Below, one piece after another: positions 17,724-28,767 of a stretch of DNA of 64,000 nt. This stretch comes from Actinokineospora alba (GTDB taxonomy: Bacteria; Actinomycetota; Actinomycetes; Mycobacteriales; Pseudonocardiaceae): assembly GCF_004362515.1 (NCBI RefSeq), contig NZ_SNXU01000001.1, positions 6,076,001 to 6,140,000 on the forward strand, read 5' to 3'. The notes under the pieces are model-generated. The model saw only the letters and a list, made by a program, of their open reading frames with translations, was not told the origin of the DNA and made no database searches. The position numbers and the translations under genes are program-made. Numbering within the stretch: position 1 is the stretch's first letter; each line of letters begins with the position of its first letter.

Positions 17724-17984
17724 ATGGCGGGCGTGGAAGAGATCCGGACAGGGATCGCGGTGGCCACCGAAAAGGCCCAGGCAGGTATCGCGGCGATTTC
17801 ACAGGCGTCGCTCCAACTAGACGAGGCGCGCAGCGCTTTGGCGACGGCGACTCAAGGCAGTGGTCAAGCGGACGTGGCGCAGGCGCACGGGCTGCTGGCG
17901 GAGGCACTGCAGGTGCTCGCGGGCGCTCAGGCGACGGTCCAGGCGAGCATCACCACCGCCGAGGGCTACGCGGCACGGCTTTGA
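17724..17984 (+). CDS. Small helical protein, first gene of FtsK cassette
   Basis: An 86-residue, Ala/Gln-rich, apparently all-helical protein with two long helices split by a Gly-Ser-Gly turn near the middle. There is no signal peptide, membrane segment or cysteine. Its size and helical-hairpin look recall WXG100-type partners of EccC ATPases, but no WXG motif is present. It overlaps the next gene by four bases (TTGA), so it is co-translated. Function unknown. Confidence 0.7.
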   Translation: MAGVEEIRTGIAVATEKAQAGIAAISQASLQLDEARSALATATQGSGQADVAQAHGLLAEALQVLAGAQATVQASITTAEGYAARL

Positions 17985-18226
17985 CGATCTCGGAGCTGGC
18001 CGAGCGGCTGCGCGAGGTGTCCGACGCGTTGGACCGGACCGCCGCCTACACGGCGGCGGCCGTGCCCTCCCTCGAGGACGCCAAGGCGGTCCTCCTCGGG
18101 GTGAAGCGGGTCGAGGACGGCTGGTACCCGGCCGAACTCGAACTCGCGATCGCCGAGGTGAACCGGGCGAGTGAGCTGATCGCGCGCGGGCGCCAAGCCG
18201 TGATCGACTATCTGATGAGGCTGTAG
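17981..18226 (+). CDS. Small helical protein, second gene of FtsK cassette
   Basis: An 81-residue protein starting at TTG 17981, which overlaps the preceding stop, and ending directly before the ATG of the FtsK-like gene. Predicted two-helix hairpin; the turn contains EDGWYPAEL, placing a Trp where WXG100 proteins have their W-x-G. Being sandwiched without gaps between two genes makes it real. A later start is possible. I infer it is a partner or substrate of the ATPase. Confidence 0.65.
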   Translation: MTISELAERLREVSDALDRTAAYTAAAVPSLEDAKAVLLGVKRVEDGWYPAELELAIAEVNRASELIARGRQAVIDYLMRL

Positions 18227-20941
18227 ATGCTGGGCAAGGGCGAGCGTCGCAATCGGGCCGAGCAGGCGCTGGCGGAGCTGCGGAGTGTGCTGGGGCTGGC
18301 GCTGGGCGCGGCCCAGAACCGGCGGACGCGGGCCGAGACCCGCAAGCGGCAGCTGGAGTTCGAGCGGGCCGTCTACGGGATGGGTCTGGCGACGGCCGCC
18401 CGCGATTCCGCCCTGATGGCGAGCCTGGCGGACGACCCGGCGCGGCGCGCGGTGTGGCAGCGGGTGACGGCCGAGCGGGACCGCAACTACGCCGAGTGGC
18501 ACGAAAGTGGCCTCGGCGCGGTCCGCGACGTGGTCGCCGCCGAAGCGGTCGGCCCGGCCGGGCTGCCGTGGGAGGACTGGCTCGGGAAGGTCGGGCGCGA
18601 CCCCGGCGCCTCGGCGCCGCGGTTGTGGCGGATCGGGTCGGCGCGGGTGGAGCACGCCCCGCCGGAGCACGGATTCCCGCTGGCGGTGCCGCTGCTCGAC
18701 GTGGGGCACCTGCGGCTGAACTCGGTCGCCGACAGCCGGGCGGCGGTGGACTCGATCGTGGAGTCGCTGCTGGTCCGGATGCTGAGCACGTTCGTCCCGG
18801 GCGCGATCAGGGTGCACCTGTGGGACATCGGCCATCTGACCGGTCCGCTGCCGAGGCTGCACCCGCTGACGGCGGCCGGGTTGATGGTGGTGCACGACCC
18901 GACCCGGCTCGACGACCTGCTCGCCGGTCTCGCGGGGCACATCCGCAAGGTGCACGCGGCGACGCTGCGCCACGGCGCCGGATCGCTGCGGGAGACGTGC
19001 GCGGCGGCGGGCAAGCGGGTCGAGCCGTGGCAGGTGGCGGTGCTCTTCGGCAACGGCGAGCGGCCCGCGGACGAGCTCTACCGCGAGCTGAACCGGGTGG
19101 CGCGCACCGGGCCGGACGCGGGGGTGCACCTGATCCTGGTGGACGTGCCGGTGGCGGGGAACAGTCCGATGGAGACAGTGACCTTCGTCGACGGCGAGCA
19201 CGCGACGAGCAGCATGACCGGGCCGGGCGTGGTGGTCCGGGCCGACGCGCCCGCGCCCGCGGCGTCGGTGAGCCGGGCGGCGAGCGCGATCGGCGAGGTC
19301 GTGCTGTCGCGGCGTGGCAGGCCGCGCACGTTCGCCGACCTGCTGCCGGACACGCTGTGCCAGGAGTCGGCGCGCGATGAGCTACGCACCCCGGTCGGGT
19401 TCCACGACGGTGCTCCGGTCGAGGTGGTGATCGGCGACGCGACGCCGCACGCGCTGGTCGCGGGGCCGAGCGGGTCGGGCAAGACCAACTTCCTCTACGC
19501 GATGCTCGGCGGTCTCGCCGCCCGGTATCCGCCGTCCGAGCTGGAGATGTACCTGCTCGACTTCAAGGAAGGTGTCTCCTTCGCGGGCCTCACCCCGGGC
19601 CGCAAGGACCCGAGCTGGCTGCCGCAGGCGCGACTGGTCGGGGTGAACGTGAACACCGACCGCGAGTTCGGGTTGGCGCTGCTGCGGTTCCTGGCCGAGG
19701 AGCTGGCCAGGCGGGCGGAGGCGGCCAAGCGCCAGGAGGTCACCAAGCTCGCGGAGCTGCGGGAGGCCGACCCGGACGGGCACTGGCCGCGCATCGTCGC
19801 GGTCATCGACGAGTTCCAGGCGCTGTTCGGCGGCCGCGACCAGATCACCCAGCAGGCGGCGTCGCTGCTGGAGGACGTGGCGCGGCGCGGGCGCTCCCAA
19901 GGCATCCACCTGGTGCTCGCGAGCCAGGACATCGCGGGCATCGAGGCGTTCTGGGGCAAGCCCGCGGTCTATGACCAGTGCACACTGCGGATCGCGATGC
20001 CGAAGGCGAAGCGGGTGCTCGCCGAGCACAACAACGCCTCGGTCACGCTGCCGCGCTGGCACGCCGTGCTCAACCACGAATCCGGTGTGGCGCACGGGAA
20101 TGAGATCGCGCACATCCCGGACGCGTCGAGCCGGGGGACGTTCGACGCGCTGCAGCGCAGGCTGTGGGAGGAGCAGTCCTCCCCCGTGCCGCGGCTGTTC
20201 GACGGCGCCCACCAGCCCGAACTGCTCACCGCGGCGGCGTACGCGAACCCGACCGGTCCCGTGCTGGGCCAGGTCATCGACGTGGCCGACCAGTCGGCGT
20301 GCCCGCGGCTGGACCCGGTGCCCGGCCGCAACCTGGCCGTCCTGGGCACGGCGACGGCGGACGCTCTGTCCATTATGGAGAGTGCGGCGCTGTCGCTGGC
20401 CCGGCTGCACGCGCCGGGGACGTGCGACTTCAGCCTGTGGTGCCCGGTGGCATCACTGCACGAGCGGGTCGGGCGGCTCGCCGAGGTGCTCACCGGTCTT
20501 GGGCATGTGGTCGATCTGCGGACCGGCGAGGACATCGCGACCCTGACCGAGGAATCCGCCGAGCGTCCGCGGTTCGTGTTCTTCTACGCCGTCGACGCGG
20601 CCCACCCGTGGCTGGAGGTCAAGGAGCCGCCGCTGATGCGCAGCGGGCTCGACCGGCTGCGGTCCCTGCTCAAGAACGGACCGACCGCCCACGTGCACAC
20701 GATCGGCTGGTGGCGCGGTGTCGGCAGGCTCAAGGACACCCTGGGCTTCGGCGGCACCGACGACGTGGGCGCCTGGGTGGCGCTCGACGTGCAGGGCCAG
20801 GAGCTCAACAGCATCGCGGCCGGTCAGCTCGTCGACTGGTCGCCGCGCCCGCACCGCGCGGTGTTCTTCGACCGCACCACGCACGCCCGGCCGCAGGTCG
20901 TGATCCCGTTCGACACCTCGACCGCGATGGACCCCTCATGA
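18227..20941 (+). CDS. FtsK/SpoIIIE-type ATPase with a second, degenerate ATPase domain (EccC-like)
   Basis: A 904-residue cytosolic protein without membrane segments. The N-terminal 60 residues look coiled-coil (Arg/Glu-rich). The first motor domain has Walker A VAGPSGSGKTN (about 408-418), the FtsK-typical LLDFKEG, Walker B VAVIDEFQALF (about 521-531) and LVLASQ. A C-terminal region of about 250 residues looks like another motor fold whose P-loop is lost (VLGTATADALS). Tandem active and degenerate FtsK domains are the arrangement of type VII secretion EccC/EssC. The flanking small helical proteins fit that idea, but DNA translocation is equally possible. Confidence 0.88.
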   Translation: MLGKGERRNRAEQALAELRSVLGLALGAAQNRRTRAETRKRQLEFERAVYGMGLATAARDSALMASLADDPARRAVWQRVTAERDRNYAEWHESGLGAVRDVVAAEAVGPAGLPWEDWLGKVGRDPGASAPRLWRIGSARVEHAPPEHGFPLAVPLLDVGHLRLNSVADSRAAVDSIVESLLVRMLSTFVPGAIRVHLWDIGHLTGPLPRLHPLTAAGLMVVHDPTRLDDLLAGLAGHIRKVHAATLRHGAGSLRETCAAAGKRVEPWQVAVLFGNGERPADELYRELNRVARTGPDAGVHLILVDVPVAGNSPMETVTFVDGEHATSSMTGPGVVVRADAPAPAASVSRAASAIGEVVLSRRGRPRTFADLLPDTLCQESARDELRTPVGFHDGAPVEVVIGDATPHALVAGPSGSGKTNFLYAMLGGLAARYPPSELEMYLLDFKEGVSFAGLTPGRKDPSWLPQARLVGVNVNTDREFGLALLRFLAEELARRAEAAKRQEVTKLAELREADPDGHWPRIVAVIDEFQALFGGRDQITQQAASLLEDVARRGRSQGIHLVLASQDIAGIEAFWGKPAVYDQCTLRIAMPKAKRVLAEHNNASVTLPRWHAVLNHESGVAHGNEIAHIPDASSRGTFDALQRRLWEEQSSPVPRLFDGAHQPELLTAAAYANPTGPVLGQVIDVADQSACPRLDPVPGRNLAVLGTATADALSIMESAALSLARLHAPGTCDFSLWCPVASLHERVGRLAEVLTGLGHVVDLRTGEDIATLTEESAERPRFVFFYAVDAAHPWLEVKEPPLMRSGLDRLRSLLKNGPTAHVHTIGWWRGVGRLKDTLGFGGTDDVGAWVALDVQGQELNSIAAGQLVDWSPRPHRAVFFDRTTHARPQVVIPFDTSTAMDPS

Positions 20942-21303
20942 CCGACGACCCGAGCGCGCGCTACAAGGAACTCCTCGACACCGCGCACCGAGCGGCCCGC
21001 ACGCACTCCGAGCACGAGCGAGCCCGTTCGCTCGCCCTGATCGGCGAGATCGCCGCCGAGGACAAGGAGATCACGGCGGCGAAGGAGGCCGAGGCGAAGG
21101 TGACCGAGGAGGTCACGGGCTGGTGGCGGCGGCAGGTCGCGGCGCCGCTGGCCGACGTCAGCTGGCTGACCCTGGGGTCACTGCCCGCCGCGGACCCGAG
21201 CGCGGACCCGGAGAACCTGAAGGACTACCTCGCGCAGGTCGAACCCGCGACCGACGCGCTCAACGCCGCGGTCCGCCGGGCCAGTTGGCCTCGTCGCTGC
21301 TGA
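20938..21303 (+). CDS. Small acidic/helical protein, last gene of FtsK cassette
   Basis: A 121-residue protein whose ATG overlaps the FtsK-like stop (ATGA). The N-terminal 60 residues are a charged helix (HERARSLALIGEIAAEDKEI); the rest includes TGWWRRQVAAPLADVSWLTLG, with a cluster of Trp. No known domain recognised. Tight coupling marks it as part of the same system. The aldo/keto reductase follows after 40 bases but is probably separate. Confidence 0.7.
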   Translation: MTDDPSARYKELLDTAHRAARTHSEHERARSLALIGEIAAEDKEITAAKEAEAKVTEEVTGWWRRQVAAPLADVSWLTLGSLPAADPSADPENLKDYLAQVEPATDALNAAVRRASWPRRC

Positions 21304-21343
21304 CGGCTGGCGGGCTCGGGCAGGCGCGGGCAGGATCGGGGGC

Positions 21344-22210
21344 ATGGAAACCCGACGGATCGGCAAGACCGAGGTCAGCGCCATCGGACTGGGCGGGATG
21401 CCGCTGTCGGTCGACGGCAGGCCGGACCGCGAGCGCGCGTTCGCGACGATCCGGGCCGCGGTCGACGCCGGGGTCACCCTCATCGACACCGCCGACGCGT
21501 ACTCGCTCGACGAGACCGACTTCGGCCACAACGAGGAGCTGATCGCCGAGGCGCTCAAGGGTCTGGACGCGGACGTGCTCGTGGCGACCAAGGGCGGGCA
21601 CACGCGCGGGCCGGGTCGGGCTTGGGGGCTCGACGGGCGGCCGGAGTACCTGCGCAAGGCCTGTGACGAGTCGCTGCGGCGGCTGGGGGTCGAGGCGATC
21701 GGGCTCTACCAGTTCCACCGCCCCGATCCGACCGTGCCGGTGGCGGAGTCGGTCGGCGCGCTGGCCGAACTGCTCGACGCGGGCAAGATTCTGCTGGCCG
21801 GGGTGTCGAATTTCGATCCCACGCAAATCCGCGAGGCGAACGACATCCTCGGCGGGCGGCTGGCCGCGGTGCAGAACCAGTTCTCACCGGCATTTCGCAG
21901 CAGCGAACCGGAATTGGAGCTGTGCGCGGAACTGGGAATCGCGTTCCTGCCGTGGAGTCCGCTCGGCGGCATCGGCGGGGCCGCCGACCTGGGCAGCCGG
22001 TTCCGGCCGTTCGCCGACCTCGCCGTGGAACGCGGCGTCAGCCCGCAGCGGGTGTGTCTGGCCTGGATGCTGGCCAAGGCACCGGTGGTGATCCCGATTC
22101 CGGGGTCCTCGCGGCCGGAGAGCATCCGCGATTCCGCCGCTTCAGCGGACTTGCGGCTCGACGACGCGGAGATGGCCCGGCTCGATGGCGGCAATTCGCC
22201 GTCCCATTGA
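21344..22210 (+). CDS. Aldo/keto reductase
   Basis: A 288-residue (beta/alpha)8 oxidoreductase. Catalytic elements visible are Asp in LIDTADAY, Tyr in the same segment, Lys in VATKGG and the His of YQFHRPDP. The NADPH-binding end shows IPGSSRPESI. It reduces aldehydes or ketones with NADPH; the substrate is unknown. A GGGGG ribosome site precedes ATG 21344. Its neighbours do not suggest a pathway. Confidence 0.9.
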   Translation: METRRIGKTEVSAIGLGGMPLSVDGRPDRERAFATIRAAVDAGVTLIDTADAYSLDETDFGHNEELIAEALKGLDADVLVATKGGHTRGPGRAWGLDGRPEYLRKACDESLRRLGVEAIGLYQFHRPDPTVPVAESVGALAELLDAGKILLAGVSNFDPTQIREANDILGGRLAAVQNQFSPAFRSSEPELELCAELGIAFLPWSPLGGIGGAADLGSRFRPFADLAVERGVSPQRVCLAWMLAKAPVVIPIPGSSRPESIRDSAASADLRLDDAEMARLDGGNSPSH

Positions 22211-22348
22211 CCCGGTGCGAGGGATTTCCCTTACGCCATCCCATTTTCCCAGTTAACCCATATCGCAATGCTATGTCTTGATGGGATTGGTGGAGCTGTT
22301 ACGTTCGGGGCAATCTGGCGGAAATCCTCTCGTCCCAGGAGGTTGTCC

Positions 22349-23752
22349 TTGTCCCCCACTCGACGAACCGCGGCCACGCTGGGCCTCGCGGCGGCCGCCA
22401 CGGCCGCCGTGCTGCTCAGCGCCCTGCCCGGCTCCGCGGCACCCACCGCCCCCGCCGTCGCGGAGGCGACCGGCCCCACCTACGTGTACCGGATCACCGG
22501 CGGGGCCGCGAAGGCCGACGCCCTGCTGACCGCAGGCTTCGACGTCCTCGAAGACCGTGACGGCGACGACCTGTTCGTCATGGGTCGCAACGACACCGGC
22601 GGCAGGCTGCGCGGCGGCGGCTTCCGGGTGTCCATCGAACAGGTGCTCGCCCCGCCGAAGTGGACTCCCCCGGCCCGCAGCGGCCAGGCGGCGGTGCTCG
22701 ACGCCGCGGTCGCCGAGGAGACCTACTACGGCGGCTACCGCACGGTCAACGCCCAGTACGCGCACCTGAACCAGGTCGCGAGCGACCACGCCGCGCTGGC
22801 CACCGTCGTCGACTACGGCGACTCGTGGCGCAAGACCCGCGGCGCGGGCGGCTACGACCTCAAGGCCATCTGCATCACCAAGAAGGCGGCGGGCGACTGC
22901 GCCCTGAGCACCAGCGCGCCCAAGCCGCGGCTGTTCGTGATGGCCCAGCTGCACGCCCGCGAGATCACCACGGGCGACGTGGCGTACCGCTGGATCGACC
23001 ACCTGACCGACGGCTACGGCGTCGACAGCCAGGTCACCTCGCTGCTGAACTCGACCGAGGTGTGGGTCGTGCCGATCGCCAACCCCGACGGCGTCGACAT
23101 CGTCCAGCGCGGCGGCGGGTCGCCGTACACGCACCGCAAGAACGCGAACACCACCAACGGCCCGAACTGCGGCACGACCGGCGGCACCAGCCAGATCGGC
23201 ATCGACCTCAACCGCAACACCAGCTCCGGATACGGCACCGGCAGCAGCACCAACCCGTGCTCGGAGACCTACCGCGGCCCGAGCGCGAACTCCGAGGTCG
23301 AGACCAAGGCGCTGCAGCAGCTGTGGCGCAGCCTGTACAAGGACCGCCGCGCCACCGGCACCTCGGCCGCGGCGCCCGCCGACACGACGGGTGTCGTGAT
23401 CAGCATGCACAGCTACTCGAACATGGTGCTGTTCCCGTGGGGCTTCAGCTCGACCTACCACACCGGTAACGACGCGAGCCTGCGCGCGATGGCCAAGGAG
23501 ATGGCCCGGATCGCGGGGGGCTGGCGCTACGGGCAGCCCGGCGAGGTCCTGTACAACGCGGGCGGCTCCACCGACGACTGGGTTTACGACGACCTGGGCG
23601 CGGCGAGCTTCGTGTGGGAGATCGGCAACACCAGTGGCAGCTGTGCGGGGTTCCTGCCCGCGTACTCCTGCCAGAGCGGCACGTACTGGCCGAAGGTGAA
23701 GCCGATGCTGACCTACGCGGCGAGCAAGGCGGCCCGCCCGTACGGGCCGTGA
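22349..23752 (+). CDS. Secreted M14 zinc carboxypeptidase
   Basis: A 467-residue exported metallopeptidase. A signal peptide runs over about the first 30 residues (TAAVLLSALPGSAAP). An N-terminal prodomain-like part precedes the M14 core, with zinc ligands in LHARE (about His202, Glu205) and SMHSYSN (about His354), and the catalytic Glu in FVWEIGN (about 424). It removes C-terminal residues from peptides outside the cell. The start is TTG 22349, six bases after a perfect AGGAGG; a longer frame from 22268 lacks such a site. A strong hairpin lies 90 bases downstream. Confidence 0.92.
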   Translation: MSPTRRTAATLGLAAAATAAVLLSALPGSAAPTAPAVAEATGPTYVYRITGGAAKADALLTAGFDVLEDRDGDDLFVMGRNDTGGRLRGGGFRVSIEQVLAPPKWTPPARSGQAAVLDAAVAEETYYGGYRTVNAQYAHLNQVASDHAALATVVDYGDSWRKTRGAGGYDLKAICITKKAAGDCALSTSAPKPRLFVMAQLHAREITTGDVAYRWIDHLTDGYGVDSQVTSLLNSTEVWVVPIANPDGVDIVQRGGGSPYTHRKNANTTNGPNCGTTGGTSQIGIDLNRNTSSGYGTGSSTNPCSETYRGPSANSEVETKALQQLWRSLYKDRRATGTSAAAPADTTGVVISMHSYSNMVLFPWGFSSTYHTGNDASLRAMAKEMARIAGGWRYGQPGEVLYNAGGSTDDWVYDDLGAASFVWEIGNTSGSCAGFLPAYSCQSGTYWPKVKPMLTYAASKAARPYGP

Positions 23753-24117
23753 CCAGGTAGAAGACCACCGGGGTGGCCAGGCCGTCAGGGGCGACCGCCA
23801 CCCCACCCGCGACCGGTGATGCGAGCACCGCCGCGGGTCCGCAGGAAAGGCGAGAGCCGGACGTACCTCACACGCCCGGCCCTCGCCTTTCCGTATTCCT
23901 GATGGCGAATCGCGGAACTCCACCCGTACGGGTCGCGGTACCCGTGAGTAGTGCCCTACAGTGGGTCACGTCTCGCCGGTTAGGGCGCCTCACCGGAGCG
24001 GGATGCGTTCGCGGGTCTATGCCCTCGCTGTGACCCGAGCGCCGGGTCTGGCCGTGTCATGCAGGGGCTCGGCCAGACCCTGAGGCCCTTGTCGGTGCCG
24101 GATGCGATGCTCTTCGC
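23753..24117. other. 365-base intergenic region with two inverted repeats
   Basis: Holds a terminator-like hairpin (23844-23892) after the carboxypeptidase and a second perfect 10-bp repeat, GGGTCTGGCC (24044-24053) with 24071-24080, about 40 bases before the DinB-like gene. The latter could be an operator or a leader structure. No supported coding sequence. Confidence 0.6.
23844..23892 (+). terminator. Terminator-like hairpin after carboxypeptidase gene
   Basis: GGAAAGGCGAG-AGCCGG (23844-23860) pairs with 23876-23892 almost perfectly across a 15-base loop. There is no clear U-tract, as is common for actinobacterial intrinsic terminators. Confidence 0.65.
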
Positions 24118-24702
24118 ATGACCGGATCAGATCCCAAGGCGGAACTCCACCGCTACCTCAACCTCGGCCGCGACGCGCTGCTGTGGAAGCTCGAAGGCCT
24201 CTCCGAGTACGACATCCGCCGCCCGATGACGCCGACGGGGACCAACCTGTTGGGGCTGGTCAAGCATGTCGCCGGCTGCGAGATCGCCTACTTCGGCGAC
24301 ACCTTCGGCAGGCCGTTCGAGCAGACCTTCCCCTGGATGGCCGACGACGCCGAACCCAACGCGGACATGTGGGCGACGGCCGACGAGTCGCGGGCCGAGA
24401 TCCTCGGGCTGTACGAACGGGTGCGCGCCCACTCGGACGCGACGATCACAGCGTTGACCCTGGAGTCCCTGGGGCGGGTGCCGCATTGGGATGCCGACCG
24501 CAACACGGTCACACTGCACCGGATCCTGATCCACATGGCCACCGAGACCCACCGCCACGCCGGGCACGCGGACATCGTGCGGGAACTGATCGATGGAGCG
24601 ACCGGCCTTCGGGTCGACGCCGACAACATGCCCAGCGACGACTCGGCCTGGTGGTCGGAGTACCGGGAGCGACTGGAGACGACCGCCCGCGAGGCTCAGT
24701 AG
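24118..24702 (+). CDS. DinB / DUF664 family protein
   Basis: A 194-residue four-helix bundle protein with the family's three-histidine metal pattern: NLLGLVKHVAGCE, then IHMATETHRHAGHADIVRELI. DinB-like proteins are metal-dependent; characterised relatives are thiol transferases such as those using mycothiol or bacillithiol. Substrate not predictable. Its end overlaps the convergent gene at 24696 by seven bases. Confidence 0.88.
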   Translation: MTGSDPKAELHRYLNLGRDALLWKLEGLSEYDIRRPMTPTGTNLLGLVKHVAGCEIAYFGDTFGRPFEQTFPWMADDAEPNADMWATADESRAEILGLYERVRAHSDATITALTLESLGRVPHWDADRNTVTLHRILIHMATETHRHAGHADIVRELIDGATGLRVDADNMPSDDSAWWSEYRERLETTAREAQ

Positions 24703-25004
24703 AGCTCGCACTCCCACGGCTCGATCTCGGGTTCCCCCGGCGGCTGGTTTCCTGTGCAGTACTCGTAGAGCCAGCACGCGGCGCGGTGCTCGGCGTGCTT
24801 CTCGTTGGTGGGTTCACCATCGTCGTCGAGTTCGAGGACGTTGGCGAAGACGGCGAAACAGATCTCCATCGAGGAAGGCGAGTCGCGCAGCGCGTCCCAG
24901 TAGTCGATCCCTTCGAGCATGGGGTGACCGACCGAGCCGCGGGCGACCCATCCGGCGAAGCGCCGGATGGCGCCGGAAGCGCCGTTGCTGAGATGTGTGG
25001 GCAT
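24696..25004 (-). CDS. Conserved-looking hypothetical protein (102 aa)
   Basis: A 102-residue acidic protein (MPTHLSNGASGAIRRFAGW at the start, EPWECELY at the end). Biased third codon positions and ATG 25004 support coding. It has three Cys, no signal peptide and no membrane segment. It reads like small actinobacterial hypothetical proteins, but I recognise no family. Transcribed away from the broken ketosynthase. Confidence 0.65.
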   Translation of the reverse strand: MPTHLSNGASGAIRRFAGWVARGSVGHPMLEGIDYWDALRDSPSSMEICFAVFANVLELDDDGEPTNEKHAEHRAACWLYEYCTGNQPPGEPEIEPWECELY

Positions 25005-25039
25005 GCGGGGAACCTAGCCGACACAAGGCAGACCGGATT

Positions 25040-26003
25040 CCGATGCGCTCGCGGTGCACGCGGAGTTCTTCTCCGGCATCGGGTTGGTCCCCGTCGAGCA
25101 CACCGACACGTTCTCCCCCGTCGTGGCGATCGGCCGACCGCGGACCTGTCACACGGCTGGGGTTCGAACTCCTGCGCCACTGTCGACGCCGCGTGCTCGT
25201 CGGGCGCCCTCGCCGTGCACCTGGCTTGCCAGAGCCTGCGCACCGGCGAGTGCGACACCGCCATCGCCGGCGGGGTGAGTCTGGTGCTGGGCACCGATCA
25301 CACGGTCGGCTACTCCGCGGCGGGCATGCTGTCAGCCGCGGGCCGCTGCCGCTTCGCCGGCGAGGACGCCGACGGGTTCGTCCGCGCCGACGGCGTCGGC
25401 GTGATCGTCCTCAAGCGACTGAGCCACGCCACGGCCGGGGGCGACCCCGTGCACGCGGTGATCCTGGGCAGCGCGCAGGCGAGCAAGTGCCGCACGGCGA
25501 AGGCGATCATCGCACCATCGGTGGAGGGCTACCTCCAGGAGATCGGCCGGGCGTGCGCCACCGCGGGCATCGACCCGGCCGCGATCGGCTACGTCGAGGC
25601 CCACGGCAACGCCGCCCCCGCGGGCGACACGATCGAACCGCGGGCGCTCAGCGCCGCCATCGGGGTGCACCGCCCGCCCGGGCGGCCGTGCCTGGTCGGC
25701 TCGGTCAAGACCAACATCGGCCACCCCGAGGCGGGCGGGCTCGCCGGGTTGATCAAGGCCGCCCTGGTCGTGCGGCACCGCCTGGTGCCTGCGAGCCCGC
25801 ATTGTTCGAACCCGACTTCCAGTGTGGACTGGAAGAACAGCGGGCTCGCCCTCGTCCCCGACACGGTCGAATGGCCCGCCCCGGGCCCGGCTGTCGCGGG
25901 CGTGAGCACCTACGGCCTGTCCGGCACCTTCGTGCACCTCTTGATCGGCGAGCCACCCGCGACTTTGCGGAATCGGCCTCATCCGGGGGTTGGCGGGCGG
26001 TAA
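25040..26003 (+). pseudogene. Truncated, frameshifted PKS ketosynthase remnant
   Basis: From about 25150 the plus strand encodes two thirds of a ketosynthase. It has TVDAACSSGALAVHLA with the active Cys, GFVRADGVGVIVLKRL, then KTNIGHPEAGGLAGLIKAAL and a C-terminal end. The N-terminal half is mostly missing. A short stretch of it (25040-25140) lies in another frame, so there is at least one frameshift. The HGTGT motif is changed to HGNAAPAGD. No AT or ACP follows and no start codon with a ribosome site exists. This is a relic of a type I PKS distinct from the one at 30118. Confidence 0.8.
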
Positions 26004-26052
26004 TCTCGCGCCTGGTCGCCACCATCCACAAGACAGCCCGAGGTGCACGGAG

Positions 26053-26979
26053 ATGAAGTCGTCCACCGCGGTCCACGACGTCGTCACCAGGTTCGGCTTG
26101 GAACCGACCGTGGCCGCCCTCGCAGGCGGTGGCGACCTCCGATCCCTGACGGCGGAGGTCTTCGACGCCCTCGCGGCGGGTGAGTCGCCGCTGGAGCGAT
26201 GGATGGATCCGCCGCGGGAGCGGCAGCTCGACTTCGCCGACCGCGAATCGCTGATTCCGCTGCGCACCGGCGTCCAGCACTTCCTGTTCTCCGCCCACGT
26301 GACGAACGCGACCCGGCGCACCGCGCGGCAAGAGGACGCACTCACCTGTTTCCTGCAGGCGATCGGAGCCTCGCAGGACACGCCACTGCATTCGGCGATC
26401 GCCCACCGCTGGCTCATCCTGGTCGCCCTGGCCCTCGGCGAGACCCAGGCCGCGGCCGCCGCAGTCACCCGCGCGGGCGTGGTGGCGGTGTCGGCGGGGC
26501 TGGACTGCCACCGGCGGCTGGCCCAGGACCCACGCGACGCCACCGCGGCTCTCGACCTCGCCGCCACCGCGGACTTGCTCACCGAGCTGTCCGCGCTCGC
26601 CGAACCACTCGGTCTGCCTCCGCTCGGCGCGGTGGAGGCGGCAGGCACCACGTGGGTGTGCGACGTGGGTCGCGACGGAACCCGGATCGGGCCGATCCGG
26701 TGCTCGGTCGACCTCGAGCGACACCAGGTCATCCTGGAGATCAACCGGGCGTTTCCGCACGACCTGGCGCTGTGGGAACCCCGAAGCACGGAGGGCAGCC
26801 GGATCGACACCGACGCGTACGCCCACCACATCGTGCGCCAGCTCAGGGTCTCACCCGCCGAACCCACCTCGGCGATCCTCGCGGTCGGGTCGCCGGACGC
26901 GGCGGAACCGCTGATCGTGTTCCGGTCGCTCGGGCTTGTCCGTGGCCGCAACGGCCTGCAATGGGCGCAGTCGACCTGA
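26053..26979 (+). CDS. Hypothetical protein (308 aa), unknown family
   Basis: A predicted soluble protein with Ala/Leu-rich helices in the first two thirds and a more beta-like C-terminal part (TTWVCDVGRDGTRIGPIRCS, then QVILEINRAF). No catalytic motif is recognised. ATG 26053 follows GGAG at very short spacing; the frame is open to 25990 and an upstream TTG there is an alternative. It lies convergent to the carboxylase gene with only 8 bases between stops. Clean codon bias argues it is real. Confidence 0.7.
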   Translation: MKSSTAVHDVVTRFGLEPTVAALAGGGDLRSLTAEVFDALAAGESPLERWMDPPRERQLDFADRESLIPLRTGVQHFLFSAHVTNATRRTARQEDALTCFLQAIGASQDTPLHSAIAHRWLILVALALGETQAAAAAVTRAGVVAVSAGLDCHRRLAQDPRDATAALDLAATADLLTELSALAEPLGLPPLGAVEAAGTTWVCDVGRDGTRIGPIRCSVDLERHQVILEINRAFPHDLALWEPRSTEGSRIDTDAYAHHIVRQLRVSPAEPTSAILAVGSPDAAEPLIVFRSLGLVRGRNGLQWAQST

Positions 26980-26987
26980 CTGGCCCG

Positions 26988-28640
<1,653 letters not shown>

Positions 28641-28767
28641 CGCGCGGTCCACAAGAGACAGACAACCACTCGACTCACCCTCGTCCCGTCGGCGGGCGCC
28701 TCACCGCACCCGCACCCCGCACCGCCACTGCCGTCCGGCCACCCTGAGCGAGGCCGGACACATCACG

